Part shown: positions 14,601-29,600 of the stretch, in pieces
Layout: every line of letters begins with the position of its first letter
Position numbering within the stretch: position 1 is the stretch's first letter
NCBI GenBank assembly: GCA_028554795.2
Contig: CM068829.1
Coordinates: 136,527,579-136,591,578, forward strand
Source: Sinohyriopsis cumingii
Taxonomy: Eukaryota > Mollusca > Bivalvia > Unionida > Unionidae
Length of the DNA: 64,000 nt
Reading direction: 5' to 3'
Translations under genes and position numbers: made by a program
Notes under the pieces: generated by a model
What the model was told of the DNA's origin: nothing
Database searches by the model: none
What the model saw: the letters and a program-made list of their open reading frames with translations, nothing else

Positions 14601-17600
14601 TTTACCATGCAAGACTCACAGTAACATGTCATTATGCAATGTCATTTTACGATGCAAGACAACCACAGTGGTCTGTAATTATACAAGGACATTACACTAT
14701 GCAAGACAATCTCAGCGGTCTGTCATCATTGCATACAAGGGACATTTTTCCATGGAAGACAATCTCAGCGGTCTGTCATCGTTGCATACAAGGGAAATTT
14801 TTCTATGGAAGACAATCTCAGTGGTCTGTAATCATTGAATGCAAGAGATATTTTACCATGCAAGACAATCACAGTAGTCTGTCATCACTGCCTACAAGGG
14901 ACACTTAACACCATGCAAGACAATCTCAGTGGTCTGTAATCATTGCTTACAAATATTCCAGAAAAGACAATCACAGTGGTCTGTCAGCATTGCATACAAG
15001 GGACATTAGACAATCCAAGACAATCACAGTGGTCTGTCAGCATTGCATACAAGGGACATTACACCATGTAAGACAATCACAGTGGTCTGTCAGCATTGCA
15101 TACAAGGGACATTACACCATGCAGGACAATCACAGGGTTATGTCATTATACAAGGGACATTATACCATGTAAGACAATCACAGTAGTCTGTCATTATACC
15201 AGGGACATTACATCATGTAAGACAGTCACAGTGGTCTGTCAACATTGCATACAAGGGACATTACATCATGCAGGACAATCACAGGGTTATGTCATTATAC
15301 AAGGGACATTATACCATGTAAGACAATCACAGTAGTCTGTCATTATACCAGGGACATTACATCATGTAAGACAGTCACAGTGGTCTGTCAACATTGCATA
15401 CAAGGGACATTACACCATGTAAGACAATCACAGTGGTCTGTAATCATTGAATGCTAGAGATATTTTACCATGCAAGACAATCACAGTAGTCTGTCATCAC
15501 TGCCTACAAGGGACACTTAACACCATGCAAGACAATCTCAGTGGTCTGTAATCATTGCTTACAAATATTCCAGAAAAGACAATCACAGTGGTCTGTCAGC
15601 ATCGCATACAAGGGACATTAGACAATCCAAGACAATCACAGTGGTCTGTCAGCATTGCATACAAGGGACATTACACCATGTAAGACAATCACAGTGTCTG
15701 TCAGCATTGCATACAAGGGACATTACACCATGTAAGACAATCACAGTGGTCTGTCAGCATTGCATACAAGGGACATTACACCATGCAGGACAATCACAGG
15801 GTTATGTCATTATACAAGGGACATTATACCATGTAAGACAATCACAGTAGTCTGTCATTATACCAGGGACATTACATCATGTAAGACAGTCACAGTGGTC
15901 TGTCAGCATTGCATACAAGGGACATTACATCATGTAAGACAGTCACAGTGGTCTGTCAGCATTGCATACAAGGGACATTACATCATGCAGGACAATCACA
16001 GGGTTATGTCATTATACAAGGGACATTATACCATGTAAGACAATCACAGTAGCCTGTCATTATACCAGGGACATTACATCATGTAAGACAGTCACAGTGG
16101 TCTGTCAGCATTGCATACAAGGGACATTACATCATGTAAGACAGTCACAGTGGTCTGTCAGCATTGCATACAAGGGACATTACATCATGCAGGACAATCA
16201 CAGGGTTATGTCATTATACAAGGGACATTATACCATGTAAGACAATCACAGTGGTCTGTCAGCATTGCATTCAAAAATTCCATGCAAGACAGTGACAGTG
16301 GTTTACCATTATTGCTCACACAGAACATTAAACCATGTAAGACAATTTGAACTGAGAACTTCCTCTTAAAGATTTTACCATAATTTGATTTTGTTTAGTC
16401 TAAACAGAACTTTCAACATGTCATTGACTAAATTTTGCATAGGAAATGTGAGCTATGTAGCTTTCCAAGGACACATATGTCAAACTTGTGACCCTGACTA
16501 TAAGTTCTACACTCTACCAACTGGTTTTTTTTAAAAACATTTTTGTTATTGTACCTAAGTTGAATAAGTTTATTCTGCAGTCCTAATTGCAGTAAATCTT
16601 AATTAAAACATTTATTGGATTTTACTGAAGAAAAGTAAACTGAATCCAAATGTACAGTTAGAAATTCAGAGTGCTTCATTGAGATTCCTCAGTGTAATGG
16701 ATACCCGCTGGTCAGAATTACCCTGTACCTTGACTGTCAATCACAGTCTGGTTTATTTAAAAACTTGTTTGTATTGCAGGTGATTGTTCTCCCAGTCAGT
16801 TCCAGTGTCATAATGGGAGGTGTATCATGATGGACTGGCAATGTGACGGCCAGGTGGACTGCTCTGAGAGAGAAGATGAAGCTTATTGTGGTAAAAGTAA
16901 ATGAATGCACATCCATCACAATCTTATTTATCAATGCTGCAGAAATATTTTCTAAAATTTGTTTGATCAGTACATTTTATATTTACATTAATACAGTAAA
17001 ATCTAGCTTTTTTCGGGTGGAGCTGGTGAGCACCTGTCTTGTATGAGCATATTTTTGTGTGCACAAATCAATGTGGTTACTTCTGTTGGAGTGACTAATT
17101 CTTGGCAGAAGGGAAACAAAACCTGAAATGAGAGACCCCTTTTTTTCTCTCAGAAACAATTGATTTTTCTAAACAGTTTCTACTGTGCAAGTTTTTGTTA
17201 ATCCATATGTTTAAATGTTGTGTGCAAATAATTATAAAACATTCTTTATCTTTCTAATAAAAACTGAATATAAAAAATGGAAAAGCATGTCATCTCAAAG
17301 TATGCAGTGCATGTGTATGTTACATTTTAGATGACGGTATAGTAATGAGTCAGTCTACATTAATGTACATTAGAGAGTAAATGTATAGTAATGTAAGGTA
17401 ATGAGTTAGTGTACATTAATATACACTAGAAAGTGAATGTATAGTAATGTACAGTAATGAGTCACTGTGCATTAATGTACACTAGAGAGTGAATGTATAT
17501 TAATATACTGTAATGAGTCAGTGTACATTAATGTACACTAGAGAGTGAATGTACAGTAATGTACAGTAATGAGTCAATATACAGTAATTAATTAATTTAC

Positions 17601-20600
17601 AGTATTATATTGTAATGAGTCAAGGTACACTAGTAATGAGTCAAGGTATAGTAAAATAATGTTCTGACTCAGTGTGCAGTAATGAGTTAAGGTACACTAA
17701 TATACAGTAATGGGTCAAGGTTGATGATAAAGTAGCTGACCCAGATTGACTTTCTCATGGACACACTACGGTATCTGACCTAGATTGACTTTCCCAAGGA
17801 CATGCTAAAGTAACTGACCTAGATTGACTTTCTCAAGGACATACTGAGGTAACTGACCAAGATTGACTTTCTCAAGGACATACTAAGGTAACTGACCAAG
17901 ATTGACTTTCCCAAGGACATACTAAGGTAGCTGACCTAGATTGACATTCTCAAGGACATACTAAGGTAGCTGACCTAGATTGACCTTCTCAAGGACATAC
18001 TAAGGTAACTGACCCAAATTGACTTTCTCAAGGACATACTAAGGTAGCTGACCCAGATTGACTTCTCAAGGACATACTAAATTAACTGACTCATATAGAC
18101 TTTCTCATGAAACTTAAATGTTGTCCATTTTCTTTTTGTAAGATAAGTGCTCAGCTCAAGAACACACCTGTCTGGATTATACCTGTGTTCCGCAGCAGAA
18201 AATTTGCAATGGCATCAATGATTGTGAAGCTGGCACAGATGAAATGAGTTGTGGTAAGTTATTAGCTTTTTTAATTCTTCTTTTCTCCATTACATACATT
18301 ACCCAATCACATTACAATGTGGAATACATTCTTCATTAGATTCATTACCCAGTCACATTAACATTAGGAATGCATTCTTCACTAGATACAATACCCAGTC
18401 ACATTAACATTAGGAATACAACCCTATTAGATACATTTCCCAGTCACATTAACATTAGAAAAACATTGTCCATTATATACATTACCCAGTCAAATTAACA
18501 GTAGGAATACATTCTTCATTAGATACAATACCCAGTCACATTAACATTTGGAATGCATTTTCCATTAGGTACATCCCCCAGTCATGTTAACATTAGGAAT
18601 ACATTCTCCATTAGATACATTACCCGGTCACATTAACATTTGGAATGCATTCTCCATTAGATACATTACCCAGTCACATTAACATTTGGAACACAGTTCC
18701 ATTTAGATACATTAATCAATCACAACATGTTTAGAAATACATTTTCCATTAGATACATTACCCAGTCACATTAACATTTAGAATACATTCTCCATTAGAT
18801 ACATTACCCAGTCACATTAACATTTAGAATACATTCTCCATTAGATACATTATCCAGTCACATTAACATTTAGAATACATTCTCCATTAGATACATTATC
18901 CAGTCACATTAACATTTAGAATACATTCTCCATTAGATACATTACCCAGTCACATTAACATTTGGAGTACATTCTCCATTAGATACATTACCCAGTTACA
19001 TTAACATTTGGAATACATTCTCCATTAGATATATTACCCAGTCACATTAACATTTGGAACACAGTTCCATTTAGATACATCAATCAATCACAAAATGTTT
19101 AGAAATACATTTTCCATTAGATACATTGCCCTGTGACATTAACAGTAGGATTACATTCTTCATTAGATACAATACCCAGTCACATTAACATTAGGAATAC
19201 ATTCTCCATTAGATACATTACCCAGTCACATTAACATTTGGAATACATTCTCCATTAGATACATTACCCAGTCACATTAACATTTGGAATACATTCTCCA
19301 TTAGATACATTATCCAGTCACATTAACATTTGGAGTACATTCTCCATTAGATACATCACCCAGTCACATTAACATTTGGAATACATTCTCCTTTAGATAC
19401 ATTACCCAGTCACATTAACATTTGGAATACATTCTCCATTAGATATATTACCCAGTCACATTAACATTTGGAACACAGTTCCATTTAGATACATCAATCA
19501 ATCACAAAATGTTTAGAAATACATTTTCCATTAGATACATTGCCCTGTGACATTAACAGTAGGATTACATTCTTCATTAGATACAATACCCAGTCACATT
19601 AACATTAGGAATACATTCTCCATTAGATACATTACCCAGTCACATTAACATTTGGAATACATTCTCCATTAGATACATTACCCAGTCACATTAACATTTG
19701 GAATACATTCTCCATTAGATACATTACCCAGTCATATTAACATTTGGAATACATTCTCCATTATATACATTACCCAGTCACATTAACATTTGGAATACAT
19801 TCTCCATTAGATACATTACCCAGTCACATTAACATTTGGAATACATTCTCCATTAGATACATTACCCAGTCACATTAACATTTGGAATACATTCTCCATT
19901 AGATACATTACCCAGTCACATTAACATTTGGAATACATTCTTCATTAGATACATTACCCAGTCATATTAACATTTGGAATACATTCTCCATTATATACAT
20001 TACCCAGTCACATTAACATTTGGAATACATTCTCCATTAGATACATTACCCAGTCACATTAACATTTGGAATACATTCTCCATTAGATACATTACCCAGT
20101 CACATTAACATTTGGAATACATTCTCCATTAGATACATTACCCAGTCACATTAACATTTGGAATACATTCTTCATTAGATACATTACCCAGTCACATTAA
20201 CATTAGGAATACATTCTCCATTAGATACATTACCCAGTCACATTAACATTTGGAATACATTCTTCATTAGATACATTACCCAGTCACATTAACATTAGGA
20301 ATGCATTCTGTTAGATAAATTAATCAATCACAATAACTTTGGGAATATTCCCTTCTCCCTATCAATCTAGTCCTGCAGAGGAGAGAGCTGAATTATGTTG
20401 GGCCACTGCCTAAACAGTAACAATATTCTATTGATGGCATCACAGCCCAAGACATGACTTTGCAACTTTTGGTGGATTTACCTGCACAATTTTGGAATAC
20501 AAGGCACTAGCCAGGTGTGGAATCCCACATGGATTGCTCTTGCATGTGTATAAATGCATGTGTAAATACATTATCTTTTCTTGTGTATGGTGTATGTTGA

Positions 20601-23600
20601 AGTCCTTCCTTTGAGTAGAGCAATCACCATGTCCCACATGCTGACATGGTGAGAGGTTGGATGCTTCAGCATTTCCTCCACCTTGTATTTATTCTCCTAA
20701 CATTAATGTGATGGAGAAAGGAAATTTTGTAGTAAATTACATTTCTCAATACATATTCACTTGATCATATTATTATCAATCACTCCCACCCTTCAACCGC
20801 TCCAGTGGCCTACCGGTTAGAGTGTCAGCCTTGGATGCGGGAGGTCATGGGTTCAATCCCTGGCCGAGTCATACCAAAGACTTACGAAAATGGTACTAAA
20901 CAGGTGCCTCGCTAGGTGCTCAGCAATAAGAGGTCAGTGTTAGGACTGGTCGGCCTGGTGTCAGGATAATGTGACTGGGTGGGACATCATGCTACATGTC
21001 TGCGGCATGATGTCCTAGTGCTAGACATCACTATGAACTGCCACACTGCAGACATTGTAGTGATATGACTGAAAAATTGTTAAAGCTACATTAAAAATCT
21101 AAATCACACACACACACACACACCCTCCCACCCTTCCCCCAAATGTGAGCAACCTGATGTGTTTGGATAATTGATGTTTACTAATAATGTCTTGCTAAAG
21201 TAGCTAAATTTTGACAAGCTGGATTATAAAATTTAGTTTCTGAGAAAGTTGATTTTTTTAATGCAGTAATGAGAAATTCTGTAGATATTATTACTTAGTT
21301 GTGACATGGAGGTACTCTTGTTTTGCAGTAGAACTGCGGGGAACAAAAAATGATCTTGAGCAAGAGAGTGGAGTACTGATGATTCAAACTCGGGGTGAAG
21401 ACAATAAGTACCCTGTGTGTGCTGCATCTTTCTGGACCCAGCAAGCTAATGACTTGGTGTGTAAACACCTTGGACAACAGTAAGTATCAAGCCATATAGA
21501 TTTTTCAACTGCTTCAGCAGCTAGAGAGACTGAGATGTCATTTTGTTTGGCTGTCACTGCTGAATTATAAGTCAAGATATTGCTATCCGAGATTTTAAAG
21601 TTTTGACAGTCATATATCACACATTATAGGACTGTTATATATCACACATTATAGGACTGTTATATATCACACATTATAGGACCATTCCTGGGCAAATCTT
21701 TATTCAGCTTAAATCTTGTGGTCTTTCCTTTCATAGGCAAGACATAGATTATGCATCATTTTCCTGATGGTGATGGTGATGAGGCAGTGGTTTTTTTATG
21801 GCAATGGCAGTAAATCAGTGGTTTTCTGACATTGATAGTGATAAGGCGTTAGTTTTCTGATGGCAGTGGTGATAAAGCAGTGGTTTTCTGACAGTGATTG
21901 TGATAAAGCAGTTTTTTTTCTTTCAGTGATTGTGATAAGGCAGTAGTTTTCTGATAGCATTGGTGATAAGGCAGTGGTTTTCTGATGGCAATGGCGATAA
22001 ATCAGTGGTTTTCTGACATTGATGATGATAAGGCAGTAGTTTTCTGATAGCATTGGTGATAAGGCAGTGGTTTTCTGATGCAATGGCAATAAATCAGTGG
22101 TTTTCTGACATTGATGATGATAAGGCAGTAGTTTTCTGATGGCACTGGTGATAAAGCAGTGGTTTTCTGATGGCAATGGCAATAAATCATTGTTTTTTTT
22201 CAGTGATGGTGATAAAGCAGTTGGTTTCTTTTGACAGTGATGGTGATAAGGCAGTAGTTTTCTGACAGTGATGGTGATAAGGCAGTGGTTTTCTGACAGT
22301 GATGGTGATAAGGCAGTATTTTTCTGACAGTGATGGTGATAAGGCAGTGGTTTTCTGACAGTGATGGTGATAAAGCAGTGGTTTTCTTTTACAGTGATGG
22401 TTACAAGGCAGTGGTTTTCTGACAGTGATGGTGATAAAGCAGTGGTTTTCTTTTACAGTGATGGTGATAAGGCAGTGGTTTTCTGACAGTGATGGTGATA
22501 AAGCAGTGGTTTTCTTTTACAGTGATGGTTATAAGGAAGTGGTTTTCTTTTACAGTGATGGTGATAAAGCAGTGGTTTTCTTTTACAGTGATGGTGATAA
22601 GGCAGTGGTTTTCTGACAGTGATGGTGATAAAGCAGTGGTTTTCTTTTACAGTGATGGTGATAAGGCAGTGGTTTTCTGACAGTGATGGTGATAAGTTAG
22701 TGGTATCAAGAACATGTTAAACATGTGTGTTAAAGTTTGTAAATGTCTTAAATCTCCTTCATCGTCAGTTTCTGTATTCAATGTTGGTAAAAACTCCAGA
22801 TATAATGAAGTCCTGAAGAACCTAAAATCATTTTCTTATATCCAGATTGTATTATATACTAGGTAAAATATATAAAACACTAGAAGATACCTTGCAGATT
22901 GGTTTTAATATTTGATATTTCACTACTTCTGATTTTGTTATTTATATGACAAAAGCTGGTACCCTGATATGCTTCGTTTGTCTGCCTCAGCTCTGTAAAG
23001 AGACAGCTATGTCACTAAAATACTGCTCACAGATGAGACACCAGATTCTGCTCAATGCTTGACTTCCTCTCTTTCAGTGAACAGACTGCTATGTCACTAT
23101 CATAATGCTCACAGATGAGACACCACATTCTGCTCAATACTTGACATCCTCTCTTTCAGTAAACAGACTGCTATGTCACTAAAATACTGCTCACAGATGA
23201 GACACCACATTCTGCTCAATGCTTGACTTCCTTTCTTTCAGTGCACAGACTGCTATGTCACTATCATAATGCTCACAGATGAGGCACCACATTCTGCTCA
23301 GTGCTTAGAATCCTCTCTCATCTCAGGAAATATACTGCTCTGTAACTAACATGCTGCTCACAGATGAGACACCACATTCTACTCAATGCTTGATATCCTC
23401 TCTTTCAGTCAACAGACTACTATTTAACTTTCATACTACTCACAGATGAGGCACCACATTCTGCTCAGTGCGTAGAATCCTCCCTCATCTCAGGAAATAT
23501 ACTGCTATGTAACTAACATGCTGCTCACAGATGAGACACCACATTCTGCACAATGCTTGACTTTTCTGTCTCATCAAAAGAAATAAGATACTGCTCACAG

Positions 23601-26600
23601 ATGAGACATGACAGTCTATTAACACATTAACCCCTGGAGCTTTTAGTCATTTTTGCCTGAAAATCGAGTAGGAAACACATTTTGAAAGCTATTTCTGATT
23701 AGACTCGAAAACACCAAATCCCCAGTCATCTTTCAATAACATACCACCTAGTTGTGTTAGAAACATCATTTTTCTTGGCTGTTTGACTCGCGCATGAGCA
23801 GAAGGGTAAAAGTTTGACATCTTGTTTGTTTCTTTTTTTTTTGCTAAATGGAGCCATCATTTTTGTATGGAGACCACTCTTTATTCCAAATGCCCATCTT
23901 ATCCTACTTTTTGCAAAGGCTCATCTGTCTGTAGTTCATACTGGTTTGCCTTAGATCTGAGACCAAAAAGTCTAAAATCTGGACACAAAATCGGATTCTG
24001 ACCACGGGCCTATTTTGGATAGAAAAAAGATCTATTCCAAAAATTGAGGTTTTTCACTCTGTAGTTTGTAGTGCAACTAGAAATTCCTGATTATTTGGTA
24101 TCATTGTAGAGCTACATCTGTCTACCTTTCTATAATACCACCTACTTTAGTGTATCATGCATGACCATGATGCTACAGAGCTCGGCAGTAGGCTACTACC
24201 TCCTGCCCCATAAAGTCGTCGCTAGGGGTTAATGTGTTAAATGCTTGACTTTACTATGGACAAGCCACCATATTTAAATGCTCATGTTTGCAGTAATGGA
24301 CAATTAACATGTAATACATGATGTAATGAAGAGTTTATAATTGGCCATGAAGAAATAGCGATATCAGTTCATTATTTCTTCTAAGAATTCTCAATTATTG
24401 TATGCTCATTTTTTTTCTCCTTTCACTTTACATTGTCAGAATCATGCAATATTACCCAATACTGAACTCACATGCATATACACGTATTGCATTCACGTGC
24501 ATAAAAGAACTACTTTCTATTGTAAACAAACAATGGATGCAGACACCAGCACTTTTGATTTGTAAACAAATCATGTACACTTGCGTAGTAGGCGCTTTAC
24601 GTTGTGGTTGTTTAAATTTGTTTCTGAATGAACTAAAGCAGATGTTTCATGGACTGCCACATACCAGCTGCTTTGGCACATTCTGCGTTAACTTTGTTGA
24701 TACAATATTTTAGAATTAGGCTAGCTACACAACAGATGCAAGAAAGGGTCCTTACAAATATCATACAAGTGACAAGTCATATACTGTCTTCTTTAGCTGG
24801 TGATAAGAATGGCAAAAAAATATACTTACAGTTTTACATCCTGAATTTCCTTAAAATTTACTCTCATAGTTCTGCAAATCCAAATTACATGAGCCATGTC
24901 ATAGGTTCTCAATCTTGATTACACATTTCAAAATTGTACTGCAATTTCGAATATAAGTGCAATTACATCCTCCTTCCTGCACTCAAAATGAAATAAGCAT
25001 TAAATTCCATTGCATCTTTTTGATAATTGCAATTGAAAGACTTCATATTTTTCCCAGATTATGATACCAAACATTCAATGACAGAAACAGAAATACGTTT
25101 GCAGATGTCAGCCTGCTTCTCTCCCTTGCTTTTTCAATCTGATGTATTTCATGTGGAATTGTCAATATAAGTCTAGTTCATAATCATGATATTTCGTAGA
25201 ATTAAAAAAAATACCAAAATCTCTTCATTCCAGATCAAATGGAAAGGTTGTTGCAATGTATATTCATTCACAATATGACTCCAAATTTCAATTGCAACTA
25301 GACATGCCATTTTCTTTCGAAGGTTATGTCGAGCACGGACTAAGTTCACATTTATCTGGGCAGAGTTATGTGCACAGTAATAATGTTGTTGTTGAGTAAT
25401 GATGAATCTGTGCTTGTGTGTTTAGTTTGGAATGTGGCATACATTCAGTTACTTTATTTCTTATTGTGTATTTTGTTAATATAATTAAGCATTTGGTAGA
25501 ATTAAAAAATTAGCATATAATAAAAAGGTTACAGCATTTGTATGGGAAAATATGAACTCGTTTTGTCAGATGGATACAAAAAAACTCATTCATATTTTCC
25601 CATACAAATGCAGTTACCTATAATTATGAGCTATTAGGATGTTTGAAAATGCAGTGCACCAGTCAGATGCCTCTAAGCAAACAAATACTCTCTGTCATCA
25701 AAAATGTTTACATAACATTTTTTTTATATGAGTCGTTGTGTAGAAGAAACATATAGATTGCTCTTGTAGTTTGATGAATAGTGTCATACAGTTGTGCTAA
25801 TTTCATACAGTGTCATAAAAATTGTGCTAATTTCATTGCCATAACAATTGTGATAATTTCTTAGTGTCATACATATTGTGCTAATTTCATACAGTATTAT
25901 AAAAATTGTGCTAATTTTATACAGTGTCATAAAAGATTGTTAGCAATTTTAGTCATGTAATGGCTCATGCTGTACCAAAAATCCAGTTTAATAATTAATG
26001 AGAAATGGACATGCATGAATAATCCCTGGGTTGTAATTATCTTTTTTCAGGAAAGGACTAATGCATACCAATGTGAGTTTACTTCAGTCAGGGTTGGTGG
26101 CAGTGACCCATTTCTATCACCTCAACACATCAGGAAATATGCAGGACTCAGTGTTGAAATACATGGAGAAAAGGTAATTTGTTTACGATTATGACAGATT
26201 TATACACAATTTTTTTTACAGTGGTCCCCTTCTGATAAAAACAAAAGCAGCAGGAAAGGGGCAATATAATTGTCATAGCCATTCTAAAGGGGGACCCTGC
26301 CAATGTGAGTAATAATTACTTATAAAGTTATAAAGATGCAACTAATTTTGAAATATTATTTAATTTTTTTATTTCAAAATCACATGCATATTATGGAATT
26401 GGATTTATTAAAAGTTCTGATAGTTTCAATAATAGTTTTTTTTAATAATTATCATTCTGTTCTAACAAATGCCCTTATAATGATACCATTTCACATTGAG
26501 GTGTTTTTCAAAATTTTCATACCTTACAGTGATCATGCAGAGTGCCAAATATTTCTTAAGAATCCTAAGGCATGACAAATTTATCCAAAGTTATCTCTTT

Positions 26601-29600
26601 CGAATTGGCAATTATAGCCTAAAGTTTAGTATTATTTGTAAAATGGCCAATTTTTCATAAATTCTTTGGAAAACCAACCATGCTATTTGCAATATAAGGC
26701 CTTAACACACATTAAGTAACCTTGTCATTCAGACTGAAGCACAAACATACCTGGCTATACCATTTTTGTTTACTCATCTGTGCCATTTTCGCTCTGTTGC
26801 AGGAGATTATGTTTATCTTGGACAATGTTGTTTATTCAAGTCATTCTGAATTTGGATTTGTTAGTGATTATACCAATATTAAACTAACTTGCAGCTGTTA
26901 CATTACATGTTCTGTGTTTACAAAGGAAGTCAGCTTGAAATTTGTTTGACTGGTCATGGTCTGGTACCCTGTCCAGCACAGTTCATAATCCATGCAAGTT
27001 AAACCAAGAAGGCTACTTTGAGGCAACCAGACAATGTCACACTGATTTGGGCTAAATAATAGTGTGCTTCTTAGCTGTTACTTTTTTCAGTGTTGATAAT
27101 TGTTGATAGGCTTAATAGCCAGTAATTATAGATAGGCTTAATTGCATGTAATTATCAAAAGTCTTATTGGTCAGTGATTATTGATAGACTTATTGGCCAG
27201 TAATTATTGGTTAAGGCTTATTGGCCAGTAATTATCAATCTGACAAAACCTCAGAAAAGTTAGGAACATAAGCAGAATTATACCGTTAATAGGTTGGCCA
27301 GTAATTATCAATAGGCTTTAAATGGCCAGTAATTATTGATAGACTTAATGGCCAGTAATTATTGATAGGCTTAATTGCCAGTAATTATTAATAGGCTTAA
27401 TGGCCAGTAATTATTGATAGGCTTAATGGCCAGTAATTATCAGTGACAAAACCTCAAAAAACTTAGGAACATAATCAGAATAATACAGTTTGCACTCCCT
27501 TATAAGTCAAGTCAAACTCCAAAACTGTGAAGACCCATATCCACTGTTGCATAATTCATTGGCAGATCTTGGTCTGTGGACATTGTTAGGAGTAGTCAGT
27601 GAAACAAACAACATGTAATGTCCAATTAGGGACTATGTTTGTTGTATGCATTTAGACTTGTAAGTGAGTATGCATGATAGCTTGCTTAATTTTATGGATT
27701 AAAGTTAGGTACTTTATTGAAAATCAGTTTAGAAGTGGAGAAACTTGTATGATATTTTTGTCTATCAATCCCAATATTTGTCTGCTCCGGATTCCTAAAT
27801 TTGCACTAATATGTTGGTTGTTGTCATGTTAAAAGTGTGGTGAGCTTTACATTTTTACATAAAATTGTTGATATATTTGGATTTTGGCTATAAATAGCAA
27901 GTGGCCAATCATTGGGGGATGGGCGGGGATTTCAAGATGGGGACCACTGTATAGTAAAAGTAAATGAAAAGAGAAGTGCTATTAATGTTTTATATTTCAG
28001 TCAAGTGTTTTTTGTTTTATGATGTAATAAACTTCATGGTATAAAGTGAACATTTATGAGGAAAGAAAGTAGATGATTAGCTTGTTTTCTTTTAATTGTG
28101 CTGGTCATTTATGGGATGGCCTATCGTCTGTTATCCTTTGTACATCTGTCCATCTGGGATGGTCCATTGTCCATTTTCCATTGCAATCTGTCCATCATAA
28201 TTTGTCCATTAGCACAATTTTTTTTTATTGCTGCTCTTAAACTACGTGGAGGATTACCATTAAACTTTACACACTCATTTGTCACATGGAGGATTACCAT
28301 TAAACTTTACACACTCATTTGTCACATGGAGGATTACCATTCAACTTTACACACTCATTTGTCACATGGAGGATTACCATTAAACTTTACACACTCATTT
28401 GTCACATAGTCTAGTTGATCTTAATGAAAATGTTTCTGCACCTGCATCCAGTATGGATGCTAAGACAGCCATCTTGAAACTCTTGTTATCGCTGCTCCTG
28501 TTTGGATGGTCTTATCAACACTGATGTACACAGGATGTGCTTTCTGAAAAACAAAGAATTTAAAGTTCTCATTTTGAATGTTGCTAGTAAAATGTATTTG
28601 TGTGAAAAGATAGATAGATAGCCACTTTATATAAAATTGCTGGATACATGTTTACTTCACTGCTTTGTTTCAAAATTATTACCTCAATTTTTTCATCTAT
28701 GATCTTTTTACAATAAATACATCTTCCATTTCTTTGCATAATTTTGATATCCTTGATACCGCTGTTTACAAACTTTAATATGAGCTTTTTTTCCATTTTA
28801 TTATTGGGGATAGAGACATTTCTATTAGTTAGGTCTGAATAAGTACTTTTTTTTCATTTTGTTGTTGCGGATAAAAACATTTCTATTAGTAGGTCTGAAT
28901 AAGTGATTTGAAACTAAATTGATGAGTCTGACCTGATTTAGCTGTACCAAATTTGTAAGGTATATTATGATAGAAAATAATGCTTTCATGGTATTTAATA
29001 TCTTTTCATTTAAACTTCATAGTATTTGTTATGTGCCCACCATAAGGCAAAGTGTATAATGGTATGATGTCACTTTGTCCATCGATCTGCTACCATGCTC
29101 ATTTTTGCACATTAATTTCAATTGTACACTGAGTTGATCAAAGGCCATAATTCAAGTTGTCCCCCATCTACACTCACCATCCCAAACTCTGTGGAAGGCC
29201 TGCACCTGGGGTAAGGAGGAATCTTATTGATTTTGGTGTCAAAAGGTCAAAGATCAAGGTCACTATTTGAAAGAAGGGAAAATGTTTCTGCACACTAACA
29301 TTAGTTCTATAGATCATTCCTGGACTAAACTTCATGGATAGCTTGCTCTTAGTGTAAGGAAAAGTCTTATCTATTTAATGGTCAAAGGTCAAGATCATAC
29401 ATCTGAATGAAGAAAATGTTTTCTGCAAAATCTTTTAAAGACCTTCACCAAAGCAAGTGCATGGCTTGCATTTAGGATAAGGAAGAGCCCTGTGACTTTG
29501 GAGACAAAAAATAAATCATGGTCAAGGTCACTGTGATTAAAAGAAGGCAGATGGTTTCTGCAACAAAATTTCAGATATTGACTCTATAATTGACCTTCAC

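Larger units (their letters stand above)
24241..26050. other. Intronic DNA with one hairpin and a short tandem repeat
   Basis: No exon seen. Open frames at 24402-24713 and 24649-24918 have no recognisable domain or splice context. It contains the hairpin at 25534-25611 and the array at 25780-25945. Confidence 0.5.

Noticed and set aside
14476..16350. Chain of open frames with repeated [13 protein letters not shown] peptides
   Set aside because: They follow the 53-bp minisatellite in changing frames; no start context, splice sites or domain.
24402..24918. Two overlapping ~100-codon frames
   Set aside because: No recognisable domain, no coding-type composition, no fitting splice sites; lies in the SRCR intron.
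25967..26194. Alternative SRCR reading ([10 protein letters not shown]...) as the true frame of exon h
   Set aside because: It would need an acceptor five bases inside the exon and leaves phase 0 against an exon needing phase 2; the 2-2 frame fits both sides and aligns with SRCR_2.
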